From positions 124,001 to 188,000 of the forward strand of contig NZ_MTQL01000007.1 of assembly GCF_001984125.1 (NCBI RefSeq): a stretch of DNA of 64,000 nt, written 5' to 3'. Within the stretch, counting starts at the first letter, position 1. Each line of letters opens with the position of its first letter. The notes under the pieces are model-generated. The model saw only the letters and a program-made list of their open reading frames with translations. It was not told the DNA's origin and did not search any database. Below are positions 51,329 through 59,810 of the stretch, piece after piece. The position numbers were made by a program, and so were the translations under genes. Source of the stretch: Leifsonia sp. ALI-44-B. Its GTDB lineage: Bacteria > Actinomycetota > Actinomycetes > Actinomycetales > Microbacteriaceae.

Positions 51329-52150
51329 CTACAGCGAGGTGAACTGCACCACGGTGTCCCACGCGAGCTTGACGATGAGCAGCGACAGAACGACGAGGAA
51401 AACCCGGCGCACGAAGCCGCTTCCGTTGCGCGTCGCCATCCGCGCGCCGATGAAGCCGCCAGCCATATTTAGTGCGGCCATTGCGATACCCAGGGCGAGC
51501 AGGATCTCGCCGTGCGTCCCATAGACAGCGAGGGCGGCGAGGTTCGTGGTCAGGTTGGCGATCTTGGCGTTGACGCTGGCCTGCAGAAAGCCGTAGCCGA
51601 GCACGGCGACGAGCAGGATGACGAAGAACGATCCGGTTCCCGGCCCGAGCAAGCCGTCATAGAAGCCCACCAGCATGCCGATGGCCGCGGAACGCCACGC
51701 GATGGACGCGGCGGCCGTGTGTTTCGGCTCGTGATGCAGGCCCATCTTCGGCTTGAGCAGCGTATAGATGGCGACGGCGACCACGGCCACGAGCACCACG
51801 GGCGTCAACACCTCGCGCGGAACGAAGCGCGACAAAGATGCCCCGACGGCCGAACCGGCGAACGCGCCGACGATCAGCGGAATCAGGAGCGGCAACTGCA
51901 CGCGCACCCGCCTCAAGTACACCCAGCTCGCCGACAGCGTTCCGAAAAATGACGAGAGCTTATTGGTGCCGAGCACATACGGCGTCGGGATGTCGGCGGG
52001 CACGGCAATCACGAGGGCCGGCAGTTGAATCAACCCACCGCCCCCGACCACGGCATCCACCCACCCGGCGAGGCCGGCCGCGATCAGCAGAAAAGCGAGA
52101 GCCGCCGCTGAAACGGGAAGCCATTCGGCGAGCGCAGGACCATCGAACAC
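51329..52150 (-). CDS. TauE/SafE-family (TSUP) membrane permease
   Basis: 273 residues, eight membrane helices in two repeats, each starting with a glycine-rich motif: GWVDAVVGGGGLIQLPAL and GFYDGLLGPGTGSFF. TSUP proteins move sulfite, sulfonates or similar organic anions. GTG 52150 is chosen because AGGGAGAG lies 8 bases upstream; the in-frame ATG at 52192 would add residues without homology. It is divergent from the arsR-CDF operon and may be regulated from the same spacer, though the substrate is unknown. Confidence 0.87.
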   Translation of the reverse strand: MFDGPALAEWLPVSAAALAFLLIAAGLAGWVDAVVGGGGLIQLPALVIAVPADIPTPYVLGTNKLSSFFGTLSASWVYLRRVRVQLPLLIPLIVGAFAGSAVGASLSRFVPREVLTPVVLVAVVAVAIYTLLKPKMGLHHEPKHTAAASIAWRSAAIGMLVGFYDGLLGPGTGSFFVILLVAVLGYGFLQASVNAKIANLTTNLAALAVYGTHGEILLALGIAMAALNMAGGFIGARMATRNGSGFVRRVFLVVLSLLIVKLAWDTVVQFTSL

Positions 52151-52219
52151 GTTCCATTCTCTCCCTTTCGGGCACTCGCCGCTTTCACGCACTCAGGCAC
52201 ATCCGCGCCCGAGTGATAC

Positions 52220-52241
52220 TATCTGCGTATGGATGCAGATA
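52220..52241. promoter_or_regulatory. ArsR/SmtB-type operator over the arsR start codon
   Basis: TATCTGC (52220-52226) and GCAGATA (52235-52241) are perfect inverted arms 8 bases apart, closely related to metal-responsive SmtB/CzrA sites. The arsR ATG (52229) lies in the spacer, so binding should block both transcription and ribosome access. Confidence 0.65.
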
Positions 52242-52606
52242 AGCAGGTTTGTGGGCGCAATCCCGACAGTCAATTCGTCGAGCTCGCAGTCGAGGTCTTC
52301 GCGATGCTCGCCGACGCGACGCGAGTGCGCATGATCCTCGCTCTCCGCGACGGCGAACGATCGGTGAACGAGCTCGCCGAGATCGTCGGGAAGACGCCAG
52401 CATCCGTGTCGCAGCATCTGGCAAAACTGCGCCTGGCGCGTTTCGTGGCCACTCGTCAGGACGGCACACGCGTGATCTATCGCCTCGAGAACGAGCACGC
52501 GAGCCAGCTCGTCTCCGACGCCATCTTCCAAGCCGAGCACTCGCTCGGCGGCACGCCCCGTCACCACCACGCCGACGCTTCGCCCGAAAGTGAGACACTC
52601 GCGTGA
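52229..52606 (+). CDS. ArsR/SmtB-family metal-responsive repressor
   Basis: 125 residues, winged helix: EVFAMLADATRVRMILALRD, the recognition part TPASVSQHLAKLRLARFV and the wing RQDGTRVIYRLEN. The C-terminal HHHADASPESE and the Asp/His residues around FVELAVEVFAM could make an alpha5-type zinc site; the arsenic motif CVCxLC is absent. Overlapping GTGA couples it to the zinc-type CDF exporter, so zinc or a related metal is the likely inducer. Confidence 0.9.
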   Translation: MDADKQVCGRNPDSQFVELAVEVFAMLADATRVRMILALRDGERSVNELAEIVGKTPASVSQHLAKLRLARFVATRQDGTRVIYRLENEHASQLVSDAIFQAEHSLGGTPRHHHADASPESETLA

Positions 52607-53676
52607 CCGAGCGCTCGCATCACTCACACGGGCACGACGTGGATGCTCACGAGCACGGGGACGGCTCGAGCGAGGGTGGCCACGGCCACGATCACGGCCC
52701 ATCCGGGCACACGCATGCGCATCCGACCGGAGTGAAGGGCATCCTCGCCGGCGTCTTCATGCCACACAGCCATGACGCCGCCGACTCCATCGACGATGCA
52801 CTCGAGGCGAGCACCCAGGGCATCCGCGCGTTGAAAATCAGCTTGTTCATCCTGCTCGGCACGACCGTGTTGCAGCTGGCCGTCGTGTTCATCTCGGGTT
52901 CGGTGGCGCTGTTCGCCGACACCATCCACAATTTTTCTGACGCCCTCACGGCCATCCCGTTGTGGGTGGCGTTTATTCTCGGGCGTCGGGCCGCGAGCCG
53001 CCGGTATACCTACGGCTACGGTCGCGCAGAAGACCTGGCCGGGTTATTCATCATCGCTGTCGTCGCACTCTCAGCGGTCGTGGCGGCGTGGCAATCGATC
53101 GAGCGGCTCATCAACCCGCAGCCCCTGCAGAACCTCTGGTGGGTGGTCGCGGCCGGCGTGATCGGCTTTGCGGGCAACGAGGCCGTCGCCATCTACCGCA
53201 TCCGCGTGGGCCAGCGCATCGGATCGGCCGCGCTCGTTGCCGACGGGGTGCACGCCCGCACCGACGGTTTCACCTCACTCGCCGTCGTCGTCGGAGCCGT
53301 CGGCGTGATGCTGGGCTTCCCCCTCGCCGACCCCATCATCGGCTTGATCATCTCGGCGGCCATCATGGTTCTGCTCTGGGGCACCGTCAAAAGCCTCGGC
53401 CGCCGGCTCATGGATGGCATCGAACCCGAACTCGTCGAGAACGCGCAGCGAGCCCTCGACGAGACGCCCGGCGTTCTCGCGGCTCACAGCGTGCAACTGC
53501 GCTGGGTGGGCCACAGGCTCCAAGGGGCGGCGACCATCGTCGTGCCTGACGCACCACTTTCCCGCACCGAGATCGTCGTCGACGACGCTCGACACCACCT
53601 CCGGCATGCGCTCCCCAACCTGGACGCCATGACCATCAGTGCGACCACCGACAGGGAACCCCTTCCGCGACCGTGA
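52603..53676 (+). CDS. CDF-family cation exporter, likely zinc
   Basis: 357 residues. The first 65 residues are extraordinarily His-rich (HHSHGHDVDAHEHG, GGHGHDHGPSGHTHAHP), a cytosolic metal chaperone-like arm. Six membrane helices follow, with the metal site as an HD-HD set: HNFSD in helix 2 and HARTD in helix 5, typical of zinc-specific CDF exporters. A C-terminal cytosolic domain (TPGVLAAHSVQLRWVG) closes the protein. Starts at GTG 52603 within the arsR stop. Confidence 0.92.
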   Translation: MTERSHHSHGHDVDAHEHGDGSSEGGHGHDHGPSGHTHAHPTGVKGILAGVFMPHSHDAADSIDDALEASTQGIRALKISLFILLGTTVLQLAVVFISGSVALFADTIHNFSDALTAIPLWVAFILGRRAASRRYTYGYGRAEDLAGLFIIAVVALSAVVAAWQSIERLINPQPLQNLWWVVAAGVIGFAGNEAVAIYRIRVGQRIGSAALVADGVHARTDGFTSLAVVVGAVGVMLGFPLADPIIGLIISAAIMVLLWGTVKSLGRRLMDGIEPELVENAQRALDETPGVLAAHSVQLRWVGHRLQGAATIVVPDAPLSRTEIVVDDARHHLRHALPNLDAMTISATTDREPLPRP

Positions 53677-53719
53677 GGATCCACGGCGAGGGAGTGCCCG
53701 ACGAGGCGCCCTAGCCAAT

Positions 53720-53747
53720 TTGACATTGACATTAGTGTCAATGTTGA
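53720..53747. promoter_or_regulatory. MerR-type operator upstream of the MFS exporter
   Basis: ACATTGACA and TGTCAATGT form perfect 9-base arms around TTAG, inside a longer imperfect dyad from 53720 to 53747. TTGACA is a -35 match, and the arrangement fits MerR regulators that act between -35 and -10. It ends 10 bases before the MFS start. Confidence 0.65.
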
Positions 53748-53757
53748 CGATGGAGGG

Positions 53758-55254
53758 ATGACCTCTTCACCACGCACCCGCGAGCCCCTGGCGACGGCAG
53801 ATCGATTGGGCCCCGGAGACGCCCTCGTGATCAGCCTCCTCATGGCGTCGACATTCCTCGTCCTCCTCAACGAGATGCTTCTGGGCGTCGCCCTGCCCAC
53901 ACTCATCGCCGACCTCGACATCACCCCATCGGCGGGTCAGTGGTTGACGACCGGATATTTGCTCACCTTGGCCGTGCTGATCCCGGCAACCGGCTTCATC
54001 ATGCGGCGCTTTCACCTGCGGGCGATCTTCTTGACCGCGCTCTCGGTCTTCATCCTCGGAACGGTGATTGCCGCAGCAGCTCCCGGGTTCGAAGTTCTCC
54101 TGACCGGCCGAATCATCCAGGCGGTCGGCACAGCAGTCTTCGTGCCCCTGCTCATGACCACGGCCATTCGATTGATCCCAGAAGCTCGGCGAGGCCGCGT
54201 GATGGCACTGGTGACCGCGGTTCCGGCCATTGCCCCCGCCGTCGGACCCGCCGTGTCGGGCCTGATCTTGACCTATCTGCCCTGGCGGTTCCTGTTCATC
54301 CTGGTTCTCCCCCTCGCCGTGATCGCCCTGATCGCAGGGGCCCTGAAGCTCCGAAACATCGCGACGCCCGAGCACGCGTCGCTCGACCTGTTGTCGCTGG
54401 CATTGTCGGCCATCGGTTTCGGCGCGCTCGTTCTCGGCCTGTCTCTCATCGGCGAGTCCACGTCGGGTCACGCCCCGCTGCCGCCGGTGATCCCCATCCT
54501 GATCGGCACGATCGGTGTGGCCGCATTCGTGTGGCGTCAGGTAGCGCTCCGTCGGCACGGCGACCCGTTCCTCGACATGCGCATTTTCCAGAGCCGAACG
54601 TTCACCGTCGCCATCCTCGTCATGCTCTTCGTCGCCATGAACGGCTTCGGGGTGGCGCTCGTCCTCCCGTTCATCCTGACCGGCGCGCTCGGGCTCGATA
54701 CTCTCGCCATCGGACTCTTCCTCCTCCCCGGAGGCGTGATCATATCGGCGGTTTCTGCGCTGGGCGGTCGCGTGTACGACCGGTGGGGCCCTCTGCCCCT
54801 CGCCATCCCCGGTGCTGTGATCTGGGCGGCGAGCATCTGGTTCCTCAGCACCCTGAACGGCGACAGCAGCGTCTGGGTGTACCTGGCCGGCTACCTGGTG
54901 ATGACGGCAGGTCAGGCGATGATTTGGGCGCCGGTCACGACTCTGGCCCTATCGTCGCTCCGCTCCGATCTCTACCCGCACGGGAGCGCCGCGTTCTCCA
55001 CGGTGCAGCAACTGGCGGGTGCCGCGGGCGGCGCAATCCTCATCTCGGCCTACACGATCGGCTCTCATGCGGCCGATGCGAGCAGGTTGACCGTCGCCGA
55101 GACCGTTTCGGCGGGCCACACGGCCCTCGTCACCGCGGGGATCATCGCCATCCTCGGCCTCATCGGCACACTGTTCATCGGTCGGCGCCGACCGGCTGAG
55201 ACGGCGAAGGCGGGAGAGTCCGCCCCCGAGGAAACTACGTTGACAATAATGTGA
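53758..55254 (+). CDS. MFS drug exporter, DHA2 (14-TMS, EmrB/QacA) family
   Basis: 498 residues with about 14 membrane segments. LNEMLLGVALPTLIADLDIT and the motif-A region GFIMRRFHLRAIF, plus motif C (ALVTAVPAIAPAVGPAVSGL), match DHA2 exporters. GGAGGG abuts the ATG at 53758 with no spacing, so translation may start elsewhere or be leaderless; no alternative in-frame start is better. It is followed directly by a merR gene whose start overlaps the end of the exporter region, forming a self-regulated drug-efflux unit. Confidence 0.87.
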   Translation: MTSSPRTREPLATADRLGPGDALVISLLMASTFLVLLNEMLLGVALPTLIADLDITPSAGQWLTTGYLLTLAVLIPATGFIMRRFHLRAIFLTALSVFILGTVIAAAAPGFEVLLTGRIIQAVGTAVFVPLLMTTAIRLIPEARRGRVMALVTAVPAIAPAVGPAVSGLILTYLPWRFLFILVLPLAVIALIAGALKLRNIATPEHASLDLLSLALSAIGFGALVLGLSLIGESTSGHAPLPPVIPILIGTIGVAAFVWRQVALRRHGDPFLDMRIFQSRTFTVAILVMLFVAMNGFGVALVLPFILTGALGLDTLAIGLFLLPGGVIISAVSALGGRVYDRWGPLPLAIPGAVIWAASIWFLSTLNGDSSVWVYLAGYLVMTAGQAMIWAPVTTLALSSLRSDLYPHGSAAFSTVQQLAGAAGGAILISAYTIGSHAADASRLTVAETVSAGHTALVTAGIIAILGLIGTLFIGRRRPAETAKAGESAPEETTLTIM

Positions 55255-55262
55255 GGGTCAAC
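55239..55262. promoter_or_regulatory. Second MerR-type dyad at the end of the MFS gene
   Basis: GTTGAC (55239-55244) and GTCAAC (55257-55262) are perfect inverted arms spanning the MFS stop codon. The left half shares TTGACA-TA-TGT spacing with the site at 53720, and it lies 19 bases before merR. Confidence 0.55.
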
Positions 55263-55280
55263 AACAGAGGAAGGAAGAGC

Positions 55281-55670
55281 ATGCGCATCGGAGAGCTTGC
55301 GAAGAAGACGGGCGTGCCGCCGCGCATGCTCCGCTACTACGAAGAACAGGGTCTGATCGCACCCGACCGACTCGACAACGGGTACCGGGATTACGCGGAC
55401 TACCTGGTCGACCGCGTGAACAAGATCAGGGGCCTGGCCGACACGGGCATCCCCTCGCGCATCATCCTCGACATCCTGCCCTGCCTTGACCAGCCGCAAA
55501 CGATCGTGGTGCGCAATCCGGAACCCGGCCTGCTCGACCTCTTGTCCGACGAACGCGACCGGATGTCGCAGAAGATCGAATTCCTCATCAAGAACCGCGA
55601 CGCTCTCTCGCAATACGTCGATGCCCTCGAGATCGCGCTGTCCGAATCGCGGCTCGCCAGCGCGAGCTAG
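55281..55670 (+). CDS. MerR-family transcriptional regulator
   Basis: 129 residues. The N-terminal helix-turn-helix MRIGELAKKTGVPPRMLRYY and the wing NGYRDYADYL are typical; a coiled-coil dimer helix (RDRMSQKIEFLIKNRDALSQ) forms the C-terminus. No Cys pair for metals is present, so it belongs to the drug- or stress-sensing members. ATG 55281 has AAGGAAG upstream; GTG 55251 is an unlikely in-frame alternative. It probably activates the upstream exporter and itself. Confidence 0.88.
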   Translation: MRIGELAKKTGVPPRMLRYYEEQGLIAPDRLDNGYRDYADYLVDRVNKIRGLADTGIPSRIILDILPCLDQPQTIVVRNPEPGLLDLLSDERDRMSQKIEFLIKNRDALSQYVDALEIALSESRLASAS

Positions 55671-55748
55671 ACCGACTCCCCGCGCCCTCCGCGGTTTCGG
55701 ACCCCCGGCTGGTCTCGCAACACGCTTCAGCGAGCCACCGGCCGAAAA

Positions 55749-56249
55749 TCACTGGGCGCTGCACGGGCCCGAGGCGGACAGGATGATGACCGGTCCGCCC
55801 TCGGGCGTGGTCGCGAACTCGCCCAGACGCATGTAGTAGTCGTCCGAGAAGAAGGCGACCGCTGTCGTTGCATCCGACGAACCGTCGGCAGCGACCTTCT
55901 TCTCGACGCGCCATCCGTCACGATCGGCATACATGGCGGCCGCGTCATCCAACCAGGCACTGCGATCGAAATCCTCGGGAACATGGACGCTCAGGACGCC
56001 ATCGAACTGAACGACATCCTCACTTTCGCAGTGGATGAGCGTGTAGTCCTCCGTGGCCGTCGAGAGATAAGTGGCGGGCAACGTCTCGGCCATTTCGCTC
56101 CGCAATTCGAGGGCTTCCGCCTTCGTGGATTCGAGACTGGGCGCGCTCTGGAAGATTCCGCAGCCCGCGAGCCCGAGCACGACGGCGGCACCGATCGCCC
56201 CGGCAGCTGCTCGACGCAGGATGCCGGCCCCCTCATCAATCGGTCGCAT
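55749..56249 (-). CDS. Lipoprotein B, paralogue of lipoprotein A
   Basis: 166 residues. Signal peptide GAAVVLGLAGC with lipobox, then a secreted domain of unknown function. It matches the protein encoded at 56679-57248 in several blocks: ESTKAEALELRSE, EDFDRSAWLDDAAAMY, GWRVEKKVAADGSSDAT and EGGPVIILSASGPCS. Two Cys (one near residue 74 and one near the end) could form a disulfide. The start overlaps the cupin stop by one base. Presumably anchored outside the cell; no family name is known to me. Confidence 0.75.
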   Translation of the reverse strand: MRPIDEGAGILRRAAAGAIGAAVVLGLAGCGIFQSAPSLESTKAEALELRSEMAETLPATYLSTATEDYTLIHCESEDVVQFDGVLSVHVPEDFDRSAWLDDAAAMYADRDGWRVEKKVAADGSSDATTAVAFFSDDYYMRLGEFATTPEGGPVIILSASGPCSAQ

Positions 56250-56632
56250 CAGCGAAAATCACCCACCTGGCGCTCGAGCGGCACGGTGCGCTCGACCACG
56301 ACGTCGCCGGTGTGGGCGGTGGTGACGGTCTCGATCAGGACGATCTCGACCTCCTCTTCGGCGACGGGGTTATGCTGCACGCCGCGCGGGACGACGTAGA
56401 ACTGTCCGGGCGTGAGGACGACCTCCTGATCGTCGGGGAGCTGGATGCGGAGGCGGCCCGATACGACGAGGAACATTTCATCCTCTGCCTCGTGGGCATG
56501 CCACACCAGCTCACCCAGCAGCTTCGCGACCTTCACGTATTGGTCGTTCACACGGCCGACCACCCGTGGCGTCCAGTGCGCATGAACCTCTCGCAGTTCG
56601 GCAGCCACGTCTATCCCAGAAAGAGCAGTCAT
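56249..56632 (-). CDS. Cupin-domain protein
   Basis: 127 residues, single cupin barrel. The metal-binding motif 1 appears as WHAHEAEDEMFLVVSGRLRI (His, His, Glu) and motif 2 as PRGVQHNPVAEEEVEIVLIE (His). It is a small cytoplasmic beta barrel with unknown substrate; many such proteins are dioxygenases, isomerases or sugar-binding. An in-frame ATG at 56653 would add 7 residues, and neither start has a strong ribosome site. It is enclosed between two paralogous lipoprotein genes. Confidence 0.82.
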   Translation of the reverse strand: MTALSGIDVAAELREVHAHWTPRVVGRVNDQYVKVAKLLGELVWHAHEAEDEMFLVVSGRLRIQLPDDQEVVLTPGQFYVVPRGVQHNPVAEEEVEIVLIETVTTAHTGDVVVERTVPLERQVGDFR

Positions 56633-56678
56633 AGAGTCATTATCGGCCGTCATCGTTGCCGGAATGGCATTAGCGGAT

Positions 56679-57248
56679 TCAGAGATAACTGCAGGGGCCC
56701 GAGACGGACAAGACCATGACCGGCCCCCCTTCGGAGGTGTCCGCGACTCCGTCGACGCGCAAGTAGTAGCCGCCTTCCGAGGCGAAGGCGACTCCCGAGG
56801 TCGCATCGGAAGATCCGTCAGCAGCGACCTTCTTCTCAACCCGCCAACCGGGGCGATCCTCGTACATCGCGGCCGCCTCATCCAACCACGCCGTGCGATC
56901 GAAATCTTCGGCGACGCTGACGATCAGGACGCCATCGAACTGGGCAGTGTCACTCCCGTCACAAGGGAGGATGTGGTCCTTCACCGTTCCTGCCGCCACA
57001 TCGGCTGCGGGCAGCATCTCTTCGAATTCACTGCGTAGCTCGAGGGCATCCGCTTTCGTGGATTCGAAACTCGGGCCTTGCGGGACTACTCCGCAACCCG
57101 CGGCCGTGAGTACGAGCACGACTCCTCCCAGGCCCAGAGCCGCGGGACGGAGGACGCCGCCGCTCACTCGACCCGCCGCCCGCCGTCGTGGCAGGAGGAC
57201 TCGGTCGGTCAGGGATCGTTGCCGGAAAGAGGTTCGGGTATCGGTCAC
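56679..57248 (-). CDS. Lipoprotein A, paralogue of lipoprotein B
   Basis: 189 residues starting at GTG 57248. After a basic N-terminus (RSLTDRVLLPRRRAAGR) comes a lipoprotein signal with lipobox VLTAAGC. The secreted domain carries ESTKADALELRSEFEEM, EDFDRTAWLDEAAAMYEDR and GWRVEKKVAADGSSDATSG, all shared with lipoprotein B. Probably the first gene of a three-gene minus-strand unit with the cupin and lipoprotein B. Function unknown. Confidence 0.75.
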   Translation of the reverse strand: MTDTRTSFRQRSLTDRVLLPRRRAAGRVSGGVLRPAALGLGGVVLVLTAAGCGVVPQGPSFESTKADALELRSEFEEMLPAADVAAGTVKDHILPCDGSDTAQFDGVLIVSVAEDFDRTAWLDEAAAMYEDRPGWRVEKKVAADGSSDATSGVAFASEGGYYLRVDGVADTSEGGPVMVLSVSGPCSYL

Positions 57249-57286
57249 TCGGTCACCCTGTCACACCCACGGTCAGCGCTCCAGCG

Positions 57287-58390
57287 TCATCCGCCGTGCG
57301 TGTCCCGATCCCGGCTCGGCGGCTCGACCTGGCGCGCCCGCACCAGGCGCGGCACGAGGCGCACGAGCACGACCATGGCGATGAGTTCGACGAGGGTCTG
57401 CGTGACCACGGCGAGCGGGGCGAGATCGAACGCGGCGGGAAGCGCCAGCGCCAGCGGGAGGACGACGAGCGAATTGCGGGTGACCCCGCTGAACGTGAGG
57501 GCGCGGGCCGAGGGGACGTCGAGTCGGGCGAGACGGGCGGCCAGGCATCCGAGCGGCGCCATCACCACGACGAACGCGGCGTAGAGCGGGATGAGCCCGG
57601 CGAGCCGACCCAGGTTGGCCGCGACCGGCCCGATCTGCGACGCCACCACCACGAAGAGCGTGAGCATCATGAGCGGCACCATCGCCGCCTCGAAAACCGA
57701 GAGGATGCCGCGAGCGAACGTTTGCGAAGGACGAGGGGCGCCGATGCTCACGACCGCTGCGGCGGACGCGCTGACCGACGCATCCGCCGATCTCGCCGTG
57801 TCGACAGCACCCGTCTGGACACTCACGCTCTCCCCCGACCCCGCAAGCCACTGCACGATCGCGGCGACGATCAGCGGCACCACGATGAGCCACACGAACG
57901 CCTCGACGAACGGCCCCGGCTCGATGACCGACACCGCCTCGGGCCCCGCGAAGGCCAGCAGGTAGAGCGGCAGAAGCAACAACTGCGCGAGCACGAGCAA
58001 CGGCGCCGCGGCCAACAGACGATCGGATGCCCCGCCCGCCAGCCCGGCGAACACGATCACATAATCCACACACGGCGTCAGAAGCACCAGCAGCACCCCG
58101 ACGAGCAGCGCATCATCAGAAGCGACGAACCGGCTGAGCCCGAACACGACCCCGGGCACGACGACGAAGTTCAGCACGCCGAGCACCGAGACGAAGCGGA
58201 TGTCGCGGGCGGCGCGCCCCAGCATCCGAAACGGCACGGCGAGGAAGGTCGCGAGAAGCAGCAGCGCGAGAACCGGTGTGACGAGGACATCCAGCGCGCG
58301 GGCGGCCGGCACGAGCAGCCCGACCACCACGGCGGCAACGATCGCTGCGAGGTAGAGCAGCACCTGATGTCGCGAAAGCCAGAGGGTCAC
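57287..58390 (-). CDS. BASS/ACR3-like membrane transporter
   Basis: About 367 residues, ten membrane segments. LLLTPCVDYVIVFAGLAGG and the SGVTRNSLVVLPLALALP block resemble the bile acid:sodium symporter/ACR3 superfamily, in which ACR3 members expel arsenite. The arsenite Cys of ACR3 is represented by Cys in TPCVDY, but this subgroup has uncharacterised substrates. A Ser/Ala-rich cytoplasmic loop near residues 200-225 is long. Start is uncertain: GTG 58390 is preferred, GTG 58420 also open. No ars gene is adjacent. Confidence 0.75.
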   Translation of the reverse strand: MTLWLSRHQVLLYLAAIVAAVVVGLLVPAARALDVLVTPVLALLLLATFLAVPFRMLGRAARDIRFVSVLGVLNFVVVPGVVFGLSRFVASDDALLVGVLLVLLTPCVDYVIVFAGLAGGASDRLLAAAPLLVLAQLLLLPLYLLAFAGPEAVSVIEPGPFVEAFVWLIVVPLIVAAIVQWLAGSGESVSVQTGAVDTARSADASVSASAAAVVSIGAPRPSQTFARGILSVFEAAMVPLMMLTLFVVVASQIGPVAANLGRLAGLIPLYAAFVVVMAPLGCLAARLARLDVPSARALTFSGVTRNSLVVLPLALALPAAFDLAPLAVVTQTLVELIAMVVLVRLVPRLVRARQVEPPSRDRDTHGG

Positions 58391-58444
58391 CCGTTCATCA
58401 TCGCCCAACCCGCGCACCACAACCGACGGCCTTGGGCAGCATGC

Positions 58445-59647
58445 TCAGGAGACGGTCGCGGCCTCGATGTCGAGCGGGCGGCCGGCGATGCGTTCGAGCA
58501 GGTCGTCGATGTGGTCGGCCGCGAAGATGCGGTCGGCCGTGATGAGCGCGAGGCCGACGACGCCGCCGAATTCGCCCAGGTGCGACACGGCGACGGTCAG
58601 GTTGCGCGTGGCGAGCGGCATCGAGCGCTGATAGACGCGCTCGCGCACACCCGACAGCAGGATCTCGCCGCACTCCGACAGCTGCCCCGACACCACGATC
58701 GATTCGGGGTTGAGGATGCTGACGAGGTCGGCAACGGCGTCACCGAGAACGCGCCCGGCCCGGCGCATGAGGCGCACCGCGTCGAGGTTGCCCTGTTTGA
58801 CCAGCGACACGACGCCCGCCACGTCGTCGACCTCGACCCCCGCGGCGTGCAGGTCGCGGATGAGCGCCCAGCCCCCCGCATACGCCTCGACGCAGCCCAC
58901 GTTGCCGCAGCGGCACGGCAGCTGCTCGGAGGACTCCGCAATGGCGGCACGTGTATGGCCGATATCCCCCGCCGCCCCCTCGCTGCCGCGGATGATCTGG
59001 CCGTTGAAGACGAGACCCGAGCCGATGCCCGTGCCCACCTTCAGGCTGATGAGGTTGTCGTGGTGGTGCGGCCGCGCTTCGGCGACGGCGCGCGAGTTGG
59101 CGTCGTTCTCGACGATGACGGGCACGCCATAGCCCGAGAACCACCCGGCGATGTCGAAGCCATCCCACCCCGTCATGATGGGCGGGTTGACCACGCGCCC
59201 GGCGGCGAATTCGACGGGTCCCGGCACGGCGATGCCGACGCCCCAGACCTCGGCTGGCGCCCGTGTGGCCGGGTCGATCAGCAGCTCGGCGAGCGCAGCA
59301 TCGACCTCGCCCAGCACGCGTTCGGGGCCGTCCCACACGTTCACCGTGACGCGCGTGTGCCGCAGGGGTTCGCCCCCGAGATCGCAGACGGCGACGACGA
59401 GACCGGTCGCCCCGATATCCGCTGTGGCGATGACGGCGCGGTCGCGGTTGAGCACGAAACGGCTGGATGGCCGCCCCCCGGTCGACTCCCCACCCTCCAT
59501 CGCCGCGATCAGCCCGGCTTCGTGCAGGGCGCCCAGGCGGTGGTTGACGGTCGAGCGCGACAGCCCGGACGTCTCGATGACGTCGACCCGGCTGAGTTCA
59601 CCGTGCTCGCGAAAGAGCGCCAGTATCTCGCCGATATGGGTTCGCAT
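58445..59647 (-). CDS. ROK-family transcriptional repressor
   Basis: 400 residues. An N-terminal MarR-like helix-turn-helix (GELSRVDVIETSGLSRSTVN) precedes the ROK kinase-like sugar-binding domain: DIGATGLVVAV (phosphate loop), GVGIAVPGPVE, GTGIGSGLVFNG (DGxGxG counterpart) and the zinc motif CRCGNVGCVEAY. XylR-, NagC- and Mlc-type regulators share this layout and release DNA when the cognate sugar binds. ATG 59647 follows a weak ribosome site. Divergent from the binding-protein gene, so it most likely represses the fourth importer. Confidence 0.9.
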   Translation of the reverse strand: MRTHIGEILALFREHGELSRVDVIETSGLSRSTVNHRLGALHEAGLIAAMEGGESTGGRPSSRFVLNRDRAVIATADIGATGLVVAVCDLGGEPLRHTRVTVNVWDGPERVLGEVDAALAELLIDPATRAPAEVWGVGIAVPGPVEFAAGRVVNPPIMTGWDGFDIAGWFSGYGVPVIVENDANSRAVAEARPHHHDNLISLKVGTGIGSGLVFNGQIIRGSEGAAGDIGHTRAAIAESSEQLPCRCGNVGCVEAYAGGWALIRDLHAAGVEVDDVAGVVSLVKQGNLDAVRLMRRAGRVLGDAVADLVSILNPESIVVSGQLSECGEILLSGVRERVYQRSMPLATRNLTVAVSHLGEFGGVVGLALITADRIFAADHIDDLLERIAGRPLDIEAATVS

Positions 59648-59701
59648 GTCTTTCACTTTACGCAGAGCTCCGTCGCTGTCCGTGGCCGTCTTTTCCCAGA
59701 C

Positions 59702-59740
59702 TAACGGCAACATCGTTAAGTTAGGCAACTTTTGTGTTGC
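59702..59740. promoter_or_regulatory. Paired dyads in the ROK/importer spacer
   Basis: TAACG...CGTTA at 59702-59718 and GCAAC...GTTGC at 59725-59740 are two inverted repeats close together; a third, CTTTTG at 59729-59734 with CAAAAG at 59748-59753, overlaps the second. They lie between the ROK gene and the binding-protein gene and are AT-richer than the surroundings. One or more should be ROK operators. Confidence 0.55.
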
Positions 59741-59810
59741 AAAAACTCAAAAGTGAGCGTAGTTTCTCTCAGGAAGGCACACAGTAGTGCTCCTATCCCC
59801 AAGGATGACA

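Noticed and set aside
51236-51330. Small RNA or gene in the spacer beside the TauE/SafE gene
   Set aside because: No promoter-terminator pair or coding bias was found; the segment looks like ordinary spacer.
57287-58390. Arsenic resistance locus with the GNAT gene at 6254
   Set aside because: The transporter and the ArsN2-like acetyltransferase are 51 kb apart, and no arsenate reductase or arsenic-type ArsR (CVCxLC) is present.
57188-59704. A very long open frame on the plus strand across the transporter and ROK genes
   Set aside because: Its composition is dominated by Arg, His, Asp and Gly, it has no domain, and both genes beneath it are well-supported families on the minus strand. High G+C alone keeps such antisense frames open.
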